From an uncultured Prevotellaceae bacterium (GTDB lineage Bacteria > Bacteroidota > Bacteroidia > Bacteroidales > Bacteroidaceae), in contig CAMWJL010000017.1 of the NCBI GenBank assembly GCA_947174565.1, positions 1 through 34,036 on the forward strand: a DNA stretch of 34,036 nt. Reading direction: 5' to 3'. Made by a program: the position numbers and the translations under genes. Under the pieces are notes generated by a model that saw only the letters and a list, made by a program, of their open reading frames with translations, had not been told where the DNA came from and searched no databases. Below, piece after piece: positions 1-8,362 of the stretch (its first letter is position 1; each line of letters starts with the position of its first letter).

Positions 1-1047
1 CAGGGTGAGATTTGTATAAGTGACATCTACCAAGTTGACCAAGAACGTGTTGAGTGCATTCTCCACACGTTCGGGTTGGAAGAACACCTTCTGACATTCC
101 ATGCCAACAGGAAAACGTTCCTCAATCTTCGCAATGGTCTTCTCCACTTGAGCACCCACTTTCAGAATGTCGTAGTCGGCAGAACAAGCAATGCTGATGC
201 CCAACGCTCTCACCCCGTCGTATTCCATCTGATTCCGTGTCGTTGGTTCATACGTCTTCACCACCGTAGCGATGTCCTTGATACGAAACTGGTCTTCGTC
301 ATGCCCCTGAATAAGCATGTTGGCAATGTCATCCACATTGTTAAACTTGTCATCGACAGCCACTCGGATGCGACGGTCGCCATTGTCATAGTAACCAGCA
401 TAGCTCGTTTTGTTCTGATTATTGAGTGTCTGAATCACCTCGGTAGGCATTACTCCAAGGTTTGCCATCTTGTCCTCCCTCAATTCGATGTTGATACATT
501 GGCTTCGCGTGCCATATATCTCTACTCGAGCTACACCGTCCAACTCGCTGACAGCACGCTTGATAAGCTCCGCATAGTTGTTCAGTTCCTTATCACCCTG
601 TCCGTCTCCCGTCAAGGCATAAAACATCCCATACACATCGCCAAAGTCATCCCTCACCTGCGATGCCGAAGCCCCCTGAGGGAGTTTACTTTGGACATTC
701 GCCACCTTTCTGCGCAAAATGTCCCACTGCTGCTCCACCTCCTCGTCGGGCACCGTTGTCTGCAATTCCACAGTGATGAGGCTCAAATCCGCATAGCTCG
801 ACGACTGAAGGTTGTTGAGGGTCGTCATTTCCCGAATGCTCTTCTCCAGCGGGTCAGTCACCTCCAACTCCACCTGATGCGCCGATGCTCCAGGATAGGT
901 TGTCACCACCATCGCCTGTTTCACCTTGATAGCAGGGTCCTCCAGTTTCGGCATGGAGTCATAGGCGAGGATGCCCCCCACCATCAGAATGGCTACCCCT
1001 AAATAAACGAGCTTGCTGTTCTCCAATGCCCACTTGCTAAGATTCAT
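1..1047 (-). CDS. RND efflux inner-membrane permease, N-terminal part (partial)
   Basis: This gene is absent from the ORF track because it runs off the left edge; I translated it by hand. The minus strand is open from the edge to an ATG at 1047-1045, giving 349 codons beginning MNLSKWALENSKLVYLGVAI. A GGAGG ribosome-binding site lies just upstream of the ATG. The first transmembrane helix is at about residues 12-30, followed by the periplasmic porter-domain start typical of AcrB-family pumps (TTYPGASAHQVELEVTDPLE, then segments on post-entry pairing of porter subdomains). The family forms trimeric proton-driven exporters that work with a membrane fusion protein and an outer-membrane channel. 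It starts 36 bp after the fusion-protein gene, so the two form an operon. The full protein should be about 1000 residues. The substrate cannot be told. The + strand ORF at 76-1002 is its shadow. Confidence 0.93.
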   Translation of the reverse strand, partial: MNLSKWALENSKLVYLGVAILMVGGILAYDSMPKLEDPAIKVKQAMVVTTYPGASAHQVELEVTDPLEKSIREMTTLNNLQSSSYADLSLITVELQTTVPDEEVEQQWDILRRKVANVQSKLPQGASASQVRDDFGDVYGMFYALTGDGQGDKELNNYAELIKRAVSELDGVARVEIYGTRSQCINIELREDKMANLGVMPTEVIQTLNNQNKTSYAGYYDNGDRRIRVAVDDKFNNVDDIANMLIQGHDEDQFRIKDIATVVKTYEPTTRNQMEYDGVRALGISIACSADYDILKVGAQVEKTIAKIEERFPVGMECQKVFFQPERVENALNTFLVNLVDVTYTNLTL

Positions 1048-1083
1048 CTTTCTTGCCTCCTCTAAACTTTATGTATCCAACAT

Positions 1084-2181
1084 TCACAACAATCCTCCCA
1101 CATTCGACCTGCTGGGTTTCTCCAGCAGCCGCACCTTCTGTCCATCCGCAAGATGGTGTACTCCAGCAGCCACCACCTGCTCACCGCCTTTCAATCCGCT
1201 GTCCACCAGCATGGTACCATCGCGGTTTATCGTGGTCACATTCACTGTGCGCACCCTCACCGTTCCGCTTTCAGCTTCATACACAAATGCTTGCGTCTTG
1301 TCGCCATTCCTCAGAATCGCTCCCGAAGGCACGCTCACCACATCCGCCGCACCACTTTCATCGTGCAGGGCATACACCATGGTGGTCATTCCCGGCGTGA
1401 TTTTCTTCGGATTCACCGCCTTGGTGAACGCCAAACGCACCACATACAACTGCGACGAATTTGCTTCCTGATTCAGTCTCACCAGTCGCAACGGAAAAGT
1501 CTCTTCGCCCGTCACGTCAAACTTGCAATGGAAGTTGGTAAACTTCTCAATGTTCGCAAAGTCCGATGCACTGATTTTCACCTCCACCTCCGTATCGCCA
1601 CTGCCAAACACACTCACGATGGGCATACCCGCAGTGACCGTCTCCCCCGCCTCGTGATACTTCGTTTGTACATAACCGTCAATCGTGCTGCGCAGCTGCG
1701 TGTCCGCCAGCTTGTTCTTGTGATTAGCCAGTTTCTGTGTGATTTGCTGCAAGCCATAGCGAGCCTTGTCATTGTTGCTTGCCGTGGTATTCCCCTCCGC
1801 ATAGAGTGCCATCACACGTTCAGCGTCCGCCTTAACCTGTTCATATTCAGCCTGTGTGGCAGCCAACTGCACCCGATAGTCGCGGTTGTCCATCACCGCC
1901 ACCACCTGTCCTTTTCTTACATAGTCGCCCTCATCCACCAGCAACTTCTCAATCTGTCCAGACACACGAAAAGCCAGCGTCACCTCCGTGGCAGCCTTTG
2001 TCCTGCCCGTAAATGTCGTGGTGCTCACCTCGTTAGGGTCTTTCACCGTCACCACCTCCACAATGGGAGCCTTGTCTTCGTGTGTCTCCTTAGAGCCACA
2101 TGCACCCATCGCCATGATGACCATTGCTACTAATGCAGCGTTCTTCATGCTATTCATACGATACATTCTCTTTTTGTTCAT
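1084..2181 (-). CDS. RND efflux membrane fusion protein (HlyD/AcrA family), lipoprotein
   Basis: The 365-residue protein is a periplasmic adaptor that links an RND pump to an outer-membrane channel. It has a hydrophobic signal segment followed by MGAC, a lipobox, so the mature protein is probably lipid-anchored at Cys28. The biotinyl-lipoyl-like half motifs (EKLLVDEGDYVRKGQVVAVM and later DGYVQTKYHEAGETVTAGMP) flank a short alpha-helical hairpin, and a beta-barrel segment follows. The chosen start gives a slightly long n-region; the internal Met12 (ATG at 2148) would also work. No strong Shine-Dalgarno precedes either start, which is usual in Bacteroidota. The gene is first in an operon with the permease at 1047. 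A -7 box lies about 195 bp upstream, leaving a long leader with 23-bp repeats. Confidence 0.95.
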   Translation of the reverse strand: MNKKRMYRMNSMKNAALVAMVIMAMGACGSKETHEDKAPIVEVVTVKDPNEVSTTTFTGRTKAATEVTLAFRVSGQIEKLLVDEGDYVRKGQVVAVMDNRDYRVQLAATQAEYEQVKADAERVMALYAEGNTTASNNDKARYGLQQITQKLANHKNKLADTQLRSTIDGYVQTKYHEAGETVTAGMPIVSVFGSGDTEVEVKISASDFANIEKFTNFHCKFDVTGEETFPLRLVRLNQEANSSQLYVVRLAFTKAVNPKKITPGMTTMVYALHDESGAADVVSVPSGAILRNGDKTQAFVYEAESGTVRVRTVNVTTINRDGTMLVDSGLKGGEQVVAAGVHHLADGQKVRLLEKPSRSNVGGLL

Positions 2182-2206
2182 TTTTCTATATAGATACTAC
2201 CTCTAA

Positions 2207-2277
2207 ATCGGAGTCGGGGACTTCGGTCAACCGATGTCGGGGACTCCGATTGGTCGATGTCGGGGACATCGATTTAG
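2207..2277. repeat. Three 23-bp near-palindromic tandem repeats in the efflux-operon leader
   Basis: The core GTCGGGGAC occurs at 2213, 2236 and 2259, an exact 23-bp period. The three units start at 2209, 2232 and 2255. Copy 3 is a perfect stem (CGATGTC, 3-nt loop, GACATCG at 2255-2271). ATCGGAGTC at 2207 is also the exact reverse complement of GACTCCGAT at 2242, and copy 2 CGATGTC can pair with copy 3 GACATCG, so alternative folds exclude one another. If the -7 box at 2375-2382 is right, the array is transcribed in the efflux leader. Confidence 0.85.
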
Positions 2278-2374
2278 GGGTGCTTTCAGAAGGGTTTTCT
2301 TCCGTGACCGTTCTTGCTGTTCATAGAAGCCCCTGTCGCGTCCCCGTGCTGGAGTATAGACCTATTTCCTGCGG

Positions 2375-2382
2375 CAAAGTTA
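2375..2382 (-). promoter_or_regulatory. Putative -7 box TAACTTTG for the efflux operon
   Basis: The forward strand reads CAAAGTTA, so the minus strand reads TAACTTTG, a perfect match to the Bacteroidota -7 consensus TAnnTTTG. It lies upstream of the fusion-protein start at 2181 and implies a leader of roughly 185 nt. I see no good -33 TTTG at the expected distance. The rest of the 336-bp gap 2182-2517 holds the 23-bp repeats and nothing else I can name. Confidence 0.5.
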
Positions 2383-2517
2383 CAGCATTCTGCGAGAAAG
2401 GATATAGTTGATAAGTACCGCCTTTTGTCCATAACGTAAGGAAAAACGAAGGAAAGTTAGTCGAAAAGTTGCTTGTTTGTTCAAAAAGTAGTTATTTTGT
2501 GGACAAATTATGAAGCC

Positions 2518-3471
2518 ATGAAAGAAGACAGAGTATCCATTTATGAGTTGGAAGGAGGCGAGATTGACATTCTCAACGCTGAACGTTCGGCAGTGAAACT
2601 CACCAAGACAGGGTTGTTCCTCTGCAAAGAAGGGGAAGTGACGCTCACCATCGACGGCACAGAATACCATGTAGAGAAGAACTCCATCCTCGTCTATTTC
2701 TCATACAGTTCGCTGCACATCCTCAGCCACACCCCTGACCTATGCGGAACGCTCATTGGTGCCAATCTGGAAATCATCCAGCCGATGCTCTACAACATCA
2801 CCAACTTCAATGCCCTGTTCGTCATCAAGCAGACACCCTATCAGCACCTCTCCGAACAGCAATACAAGGCACTCTGCCAATACATTACCTTGCTCAAAGA
2901 CATCACGCGCAAAGAGAAACTCTGCACGGAAAACGATACCTGCCAACCCATCAACAAGACCATCGTCGAAATCGCCCGAAAGCAAGCCGAGCTGCTCAGC
3001 TACTCCCTCATGCTCGAGGTGCTCCAGTGCTATGCCCGCATCGCCACCGACAATGCGCCTTTCTCGCGCAAAGACGAAGTATTGCAGAAGTTCATCACGT
3101 TGCTCTATCGGAAGTACCGCTCCGAACACGAAGTTGCCTACTACGCAGAACAGCAGTTCCTCACCACCCGTTATTTCAGCACCATCGTGAAGGAACGTTC
3201 GGGCAAGTCACCCAGCCAATGGATAGCCACCGCCCTGCTGGTCGATGCACGCAATCAGCTCAAAAACACGAACATGACCATCAAGGAGATTTCCGACCTG
3301 CTGTGTTTCCCCAACCAAAGTTATTTCGGGAAGTGGTTCAAGAATCTCACCAATGTCTCTCCACTCGACTTCCGCAAAGGCAGGGCTGCTACGCTTGATG
3401 CCGACCGCGACTTTACGGATGTCATCCAGCGTGGCATCTCTCACATCGCATCGCCTGTACCGAATCAATAA
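2518..3471 (+). CDS. AraC-family transcriptional regulator
   Basis: The ORF track begins at a TTG (2473); the first sensible start is the ATG at 2518, giving 317 residues beginning MKEDRVSIYELEGG. An N-terminal cupin-like sensor segment (EKNSILVYFSYSSLHIL) is followed by a linker and a C-terminal AraC/XylS DNA-binding domain with two helix-turn-helix motifs. The second has the signature SDLLCFPNQSYFGKWFKNLT...SPLDFRKG. The protein should act as a cytoplasmic transcription factor with an unknown ligand. It is divergent from the RND efflux operon (336 bp between starts) and 42 bp upstream of a PL11 lyase gene on the same strand. It could control either; its position next to the efflux operon is the more usual arrangement, but this is inference. 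Confidence 0.92.
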   Translation: MKEDRVSIYELEGGEIDILNAERSAVKLTKTGLFLCKEGEVTLTIDGTEYHVEKNSILVYFSYSSLHILSHTPDLCGTLIGANLEIIQPMLYNITNFNALFVIKQTPYQHLSEQQYKALCQYITLLKDITRKEKLCTENDTCQPINKTIVEIARKQAELLSYSLMLEVLQCYARIATDNAPFSRKDEVLQKFITLLYRKYRSEHEVAYYAEQQFLTTRYFSTIVKERSGKSPSQWIATALLVDARNQLKNTNMTIKEISDLLCFPNQSYFGKWFKNLTNVSPLDFRKGRAATLDADRDFTDVIQRGISHIASPVPNQ

Positions 3472-3513
3472 CAACATAAACACAATCCATTCCATTCTCA
3501 TTCCCTCCTTTAC

Positions 3514-5370
3514 ATGAAAACCTTATCTATCGTTCTTTTGTTGAGCCTCTTTCTGATGACTCCCTCCATGGCTCAACCAGCATATTCACCCACCATTCAG
3601 AAAGAGCATTTGGGGCGCGGCCTCGTCTGCTTCAAAGACGGAGACAGCCTTGTCGTTTCGTGGCGACTCTTGGCAAACGAAGAGCATCTGGATTTTGATG
3701 TTTTTGCAAATGGTAAACGACTGAACAGCAGTCATATCAGCAACGCTACCTTCTTCAAAGCACCAGCACCAGCCAAGAAGGTAAAGATACAACTTTCCGC
3801 CATCGACACCCATACGGGAAAGAAGGTTTCTACCTGCTCCACGCTCTATCATCCGCAACTCACAGACTACCTCACCATCCCCCTCACTCCACCAGCTTCA
3901 GGCACCACACCTAACGGACAACCTTACACTTATTCCGCCAATGATGCCAGCGTGGGCGATGTCGATGGCGACGGTGAATACGAAATCATTCTCAAATGGG
4001 ACCCTTCCAATAGCCACGACAACAGCCACGACGGACACACAGGACCTGTCTATATTGATTGCTACAAACTCACAGGTCAATGTCTTTGGCGCATCAATCT
4101 TGGTCGCAACATCCGTGCAGGTGCGCACTACACCCAATTCCTCGTCTATGACTTCGATGGTGACGGACGTTCAGAACTCATCGTGAAGACAGCCGATGGC
4201 ACCACCGACGGTCAAGGGCAAGTCATTGGCGACCCACAGGCAAATTGGGTCACGGACGGATACATCAGCAAGACCATCTCTGGCAAAATGAAGCCTCAGA
4301 AAAGCTACATTTCAGGGCGCATCCTCACAGGTCCTGAATACCTAACCGTCTTTGAGGGCAGCACAGGCAAAGCTCTTGCCACCGTCCCCTTCCAACCCGA
4401 ACGCGGCAACGTAGGCGATTGGGGCGACACCTATGGCAACCGCTGCGACCGATTCCTCGCCGCTGTAGCTTATCTCGACGGCCAGCATCCCAGTGCCGTC
4501 CTATGCCGTGGCTACTACGCCAAATCTTGCCTTGCCGCCTACGATTGGGATGGTCACAACCTCACGCTCCGCTGGCTCTTCAACTCTGAGCAGCACCCTG
4601 GCTATTCAGGTCAAGGCAACCACAACCTCCGCGTAGGCGACGTGGATGGCGACGGCTGCGATGAAATCACCTATGGCTCAATGGCTGTTGACAATGACGG
4701 CAGTGGACTTTACACCCTCCGTATGGGACACGGCGATGCCATCCATCAATACGCTTTTTACCCTGACAGCACCCAACTCCAGATATGGGACGTACACGAG
4801 AACAAGCGCGATGGCTCAGAACTGCGCGATGCTCGCACGGGACGCATCATCTTCCAAGTACCCTCCAACACAGACGTGGGTCGTGGTATGGCTGCCGACA
4901 TCGACCCCACCAACTGGGGGCTCGAAATGTGGTCATCCTCCCAACGTGGCTACTATGATGTCAAAGGTCAGCACCATCATGCCGACATATCTTTCCCACA
5001 AAACAGTGCTGTGTGGTGGGATGGCGACCTCTTGCGCGAACTCCTCGACCGCCATGCCGTGCTCAAATGGAACTGGCAGACGCACACCATCGACATGCTG
5101 AAAGACTTCCGTGCCGAAGGCTGCACCTTCAACAACGGTACTAAGCAGAATCCCTGTCTTTCAGCCGACATCATCGGTGACTGGCGCGAAGAAGTCATCG
5201 TGCGCGACAAACAGAGCACCCAGCTCCGCATCTACTCCACCACCCTCCCCACTTCACACCGTTTCCCCACCTTCATGCTCGACATTCCCTACCGCCTCAG
5301 TGTCGCCACCGAAAATATCGGCTACAACCAACCGCCAGAACCAGGTTTCTACTTTGGCAGCGACAAGTGA
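3514..5370 (+). CDS. Secreted rhamnogalacturonan lyase, polysaccharide lyase family 11
   Basis: The 618-residue protein starts with a clear Sec signal peptide (hydrophobic core, cleavage after about SMA at residue 20). The body matches PL11 lyases of the YesW/YesX type, which cleave the rhamnose-galacturonate backbone of rhamnogalacturonan I by beta-elimination. Calcium-binding DxDxDG repeats of the eight-bladed propeller are visible (DVDGDGEYE near residue 150, DFDGDGRSE near 213, DVDGDGCDE near 378). The C-terminal segment with NGTKQNPCLSADIIGDWREE is also family-typical, and the length is normal. No SusC/SusD pair, sulfatase or other glycan enzyme is nearby, so it looks like a lone lyase. 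It follows the AraC regulator by 42 bp and may be co-transcribed. The lack of a lipobox suggests release to the periplasm or outside. Confidence 0.94.
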   Translation: MKTLSIVLLLSLFLMTPSMAQPAYSPTIQKEHLGRGLVCFKDGDSLVVSWRLLANEEHLDFDVFANGKRLNSSHISNATFFKAPAPAKKVKIQLSAIDTHTGKKVSTCSTLYHPQLTDYLTIPLTPPASGTTPNGQPYTYSANDASVGDVDGDGEYEIILKWDPSNSHDNSHDGHTGPVYIDCYKLTGQCLWRINLGRNIRAGAHYTQFLVYDFDGDGRSELIVKTADGTTDGQGQVIGDPQANWVTDGYISKTISGKMKPQKSYISGRILTGPEYLTVFEGSTGKALATVPFQPERGNVGDWGDTYGNRCDRFLAAVAYLDGQHPSAVLCRGYYAKSCLAAYDWDGHNLTLRWLFNSEQHPGYSGQGNHNLRVGDVDGDGCDEITYGSMAVDNDGSGLYTLRMGHGDAIHQYAFYPDSTQLQIWDVHENKRDGSELRDARTGRIIFQVPSNTDVGRGMAADIDPTNWGLEMWSSSQRGYYDVKGQHHHADISFPQNSAVWWDGDLLRELLDRHAVLKWNWQTHTIDMLKDFRAEGCTFNNGTKQNPCLSADIIGDWREEVIVRDKQSTQLRIYSTTLPTSHRFPTFMLDIPYRLSVATENIGYNQPPEPGFYFGSDK

Positions 5371-5411
5371 TAACAAATCATGAAAGAGGTGAAAGTTCAC
5401 AAATAAAAAAT

Positions 5412-5444
5412 GGGGAGTGTGCAACGATGCACACTCCCCTATTT
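5412..5444. terminator. Bidirectional intrinsic terminator
   Basis: An 11-bp perfect stem GGGGAGTGTGC / GCACACTCCCC (5412-5422 and 5429-5439) encloses a 6-nt loop. A run of A precedes it and TATTTTG follows, so it can end both the lyase transcript (+) and the convergent ppdK transcript (-). Confidence 0.92.
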
Positions 5445-5466
5445 TGTTCATGCGTTTGAATAATGT

Positions 5467-8187
5467 TTATTCTTCAACTGCTGCCTGCGCGGCTGCCAAA
5501 CGTGCGATTGGCACACGGAATGGCGAGCATGATGCGTAGTTCATGCCAATCTTGGCACAGAACTTCACGGATGATGGTTCGCCACCATGCTCACCACAGA
5601 TACCTGTGCGCATGCCTGGACGAACAGCACGACCTTTCTCTACTGCCATCTTAATCAGCTGACCTACACCCTTTTGGTCGAGCACTTGGAATGGGTCAAC
5701 CTTCAGAATCTTCTTCTCCAAATATACAGGGAGGAACGAAGCGATGTCGTCACGAGAATAACCGAAGGTCATCTGAGTGAGGTCGTTCGTACCGAATGAG
5801 AAGTATTCAGCCTCAGTGGCGATGCGGTCGGCAGTGAGAGCTGCACGTGGAATCTCAATCATCGTACCAATCTCGAATGGAATCTCGATGCCCTCTTCTG
5901 CAAAGACTTCCTTTGCCACCTTCTGAATGATTTCCTTCTGCTGCTTCAACTCGTAGAGGATACCGATGAGTGGCACCATGATTTCAGGATGTGGGTCGAA
6001 GCCTTCCTTCTTCAACTGGCAAGCAGCACCGAGGATGGCGCGTGTCTGCATGGCTGTGATTTCGGGGAATGTGATGCCAAGACGGCAACCACGGTGACCG
6101 AGCATCGGGTTGTTCTCTGCGAGAGAAGAAACACGCTGCTGGATAACCTTCACATCTACGCCCATCTCTTCTGCCATTACCTGCTGCCCCTTCAAATCGT
6201 GTGGAACGAACTCATGAAGTGGTGGGTCAAGCAGACGGATGTTCACATGAAGACCATCCATGGCTTTGAGGATTCCGTAGAAGTCAGACTTCTGATAAGG
6301 CAACAACTTGGCAAGAGCCTTCTCGCGACCTTCCACCGTATCGGAGAGAATCATTTCACGCATAGCGATAATCTTCTGGTCGTCGAAGAACATGTGCTCT
6401 GTACGAGTCAAGCCGATACCCTTAGCACCGAATGCACGAGCCACCTCTGCATCGTGTGGTGTATCTGCATTGGTACGAACCTGCAACTTGGTATATTTGT
6501 CGCAGAGGTCCATGAGTGCCTTGAAGTCGCCGCTGAGTTCGGCTGCTTTTGTCTTAATCTCGCCAGCATAAACCTGACCAGTTGTACCGTTCAGAGAGAT
6601 AAAGTCGCCCTCCTTGTAAGTAACGCCTTCGATTTCAACCGTCTTAGACTTGTAGTCAACATTGATAGCACCTGCACCCGACACGCAGCACTTACCCATA
6701 CCACGAGCCACCACCGCAGCGTGAGAAGTCATACCGCCACGAGCTGTGAGGATACCTTCGGCCGATGCCATACCAGCAAGGTCTTCAGGTGAAGTCTCGA
6801 TACGCACCATGATGACTTTGTGACCATTAGAGTGCCACTCCTGAGCGTCGTCTGCGTGGAACACAATCTGACCACACGCAGCACCGGGCGATGCGGGAAG
6901 ACCCTGAGTGATAACCTTTGCCTTTTTCAAAGCGTCCTTGTCAAACACAGGGTGCAAGAGTTCGTCGAGCTTCTGAGGTTCGCAACGGAGGATAGCAGTC
7001 TTCTCATCAATGAGTCCTTCGCGAACGAGGTCCATGGCAATCTTCACCATAGCTGTACCTGTACGCTTGCCGTTACGCGTCTGGAGGAACCAAAGCTTGC
7101 CTTCCTGCACGGTGAACTCCATATCCTGCATATCCTTGTAGTGCTTCTCCAGCTTGTCTTGAATGTCGTTCAGTTCAGCATAAAGGGCTGGCATAGCCTC
7201 TTCCATAGATGGATACTTGGCAGCACGCTCTTCCTCTGAGATACCTGCACGTTCTGCCCAACGCTGTGAACCAATCTTGGTAATCTGCTGTGGTGTGCGG
7301 ATACCAGCCACCACGTCCTCACCCTGTGCATTGATAAGGTACTCACCATTGAAGAGGTTCTCACCATTACCAGCATCACGAGAGAAGCAAACACCTGTAG
7401 CGGAAGTGTCGCCCATGTTGCCGAACACCATTGCCATTACAGAAACAGCTGTACCCCACTCGTCTGGAATACCTTCCATCTTGCGGTAAAGGATGGCGCG
7501 CTCGTTCATCCAGCTGCGGAACACGGCGCAAATAGCACCCCAAAGCTGAACGATTGGGTCGGCTGGGAAATCCTGACCTGTGCGCTCCTTAATGGCTTTC
7601 TTGAAGAGTTCAACGAGCTTTTTCAAAGACTCCACAGAAAGGTCCTTGTCGAGGGTCACACCCTGCTCTTTCTTCACCTTCTCGATAATCTCCTCGAATG
7701 GGTCGATGTCTTCCTTGTTCACAGGCTTGAGACCCATCACCACGTCACCATACATCTGCACAAAACGACGGTAAGAGTCATAAACGAAATGTGGGTTGTT
7801 GGTCTTCTGAACCATGCCTTCAGCCACTTCGTCGTTCAAACCGAGGTTGAGGATGGTGTCCATCATACCAGGCATAGAAGCACGGGCACCTGAACGAACA
7901 GATACAAGCAGTGGGTTATTCACATCGCCAAACTTGCAGTTCATGAGTTTCTCAACATGAGCCACAGCAGCGTTCACCTCATCCTGAAGAAGTTCCTTGA
8001 TTTTCTCCTCGCCCACTTCATAATACTCATTACAACAATCTGTCGTGATTGTGAAGCCCGGAGGCACAGGCACACCAATGAGGTTCATTTCGGCAAGGTT
8101 AGCACCCTTGCCTCCGAGAGCCTCGCGCATCTGCGCATTACCTTCTGCTTGTCCATTACCGAAGGTGTAAACTCTTTTCTGAGCCAT
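5467..8187 (-). CDS. ppdK: Pyruvate, phosphate dikinase
   Basis: This 906-residue cytoplasmic enzyme interconverts pyruvate, ATP and phosphate with PEP, AMP and pyrophosphate, linking glycolysis and gluconeogenesis. All three domains are present in order: the N-terminal ATP-grasp nucleotide-binding domain (VSVRSGARASMPGMMDTILN), the swivelling phosphohistidine domain with TARGGMTSHAAVVARG near residue 484, and the C-terminal TIM-barrel PEP/pyruvate domain ending in GICGEHGGEPSS, which holds the catalytic Cys. The length is normal for the family. The ATG at 8187 gives the conserved start MAQKRVYTFGNG. It has its own promoter at 8300-8331 and ends at a terminator shared with the convergent lyase gene, so it is probably monocistronic. 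PPDK is a typical enzyme of anaerobic Bacteroidota. Confidence 0.98.
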   Translation of the reverse strand: MAQKRVYTFGNGQAEGNAQMREALGGKGANLAEMNLIGVPVPPGFTITTDCCNEYYEVGEEKIKELLQDEVNAAVAHVEKLMNCKFGDVNNPLLVSVRSGARASMPGMMDTILNLGLNDEVAEGMVQKTNNPHFVYDSYRRFVQMYGDVVMGLKPVNKEDIDPFEEIIEKVKKEQGVTLDKDLSVESLKKLVELFKKAIKERTGQDFPADPIVQLWGAICAVFRSWMNERAILYRKMEGIPDEWGTAVSVMAMVFGNMGDTSATGVCFSRDAGNGENLFNGEYLINAQGEDVVAGIRTPQQITKIGSQRWAERAGISEEERAAKYPSMEEAMPALYAELNDIQDKLEKHYKDMQDMEFTVQEGKLWFLQTRNGKRTGTAMVKIAMDLVREGLIDEKTAILRCEPQKLDELLHPVFDKDALKKAKVITQGLPASPGAACGQIVFHADDAQEWHSNGHKVIMVRIETSPEDLAGMASAEGILTARGGMTSHAAVVARGMGKCCVSGAGAINVDYKSKTVEIEGVTYKEGDFISLNGTTGQVYAGEIKTKAAELSGDFKALMDLCDKYTKLQVRTNADTPHDAEVARAFGAKGIGLTRTEHMFFDDQKIIAMREMILSDTVEGREKALAKLLPYQKSDFYGILKAMDGLHVNIRLLDPPLHEFVPHDLKGQQVMAEEMGVDVKVIQQRVSSLAENNPMLGHRGCRLGITFPEITAMQTRAILGAACQLKKEGFDPHPEIMVPLIGILYELKQQKEIIQKVAKEVFAEEGIEIPFEIGTMIEIPRAALTADRIATEAEYFSFGTNDLTQMTFGYSRDDIASFLPVYLEKKILKVDPFQVLDQKGVGQLIKMAVEKGRAVRPGMRTGICGEHGGEPSSVKFCAKIGMNYASCSPFRVPIARLAAAQAAVEE

Positions 8188-8299
8188 AACTTTTCTTTAG
8201 TTTTGTTAATTATTTAAGGTTGTAAAAATATTATCTTTTCATGCAGTATCAGAAGCCCCACTATTTCTAACGAAACAGGACACTCTGTTGGTTTCTTTG

Positions 8300-8331
8300 C
8301 AAATATATACGTTTTCGCCCAAGTCAACAAA
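8300..8331 (-). promoter_or_regulatory. Putative ppdK promoter (-33 TTTG, -7 TATATTTG)
   Basis: On the minus strand TTTG (8331-8328) is followed after 20 bp by TATATTTG (8307-8300). Both boxes and the spacing fit the Bacteroidota sigma-ABfr consensus. Transcription would start near 8293, about 105 nt before the ppdK ATG. Confidence 0.75.
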
Positions 8332-8362
8332 ATTTTTCTTGTTTTTTTCTCATTCTGAGCCG

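Noticed and set aside
76-1002. 308-residue + strand ORF
   Set aside because: It is the antisense shadow of the RND permease, whose minus-strand translation matches the family throughout.
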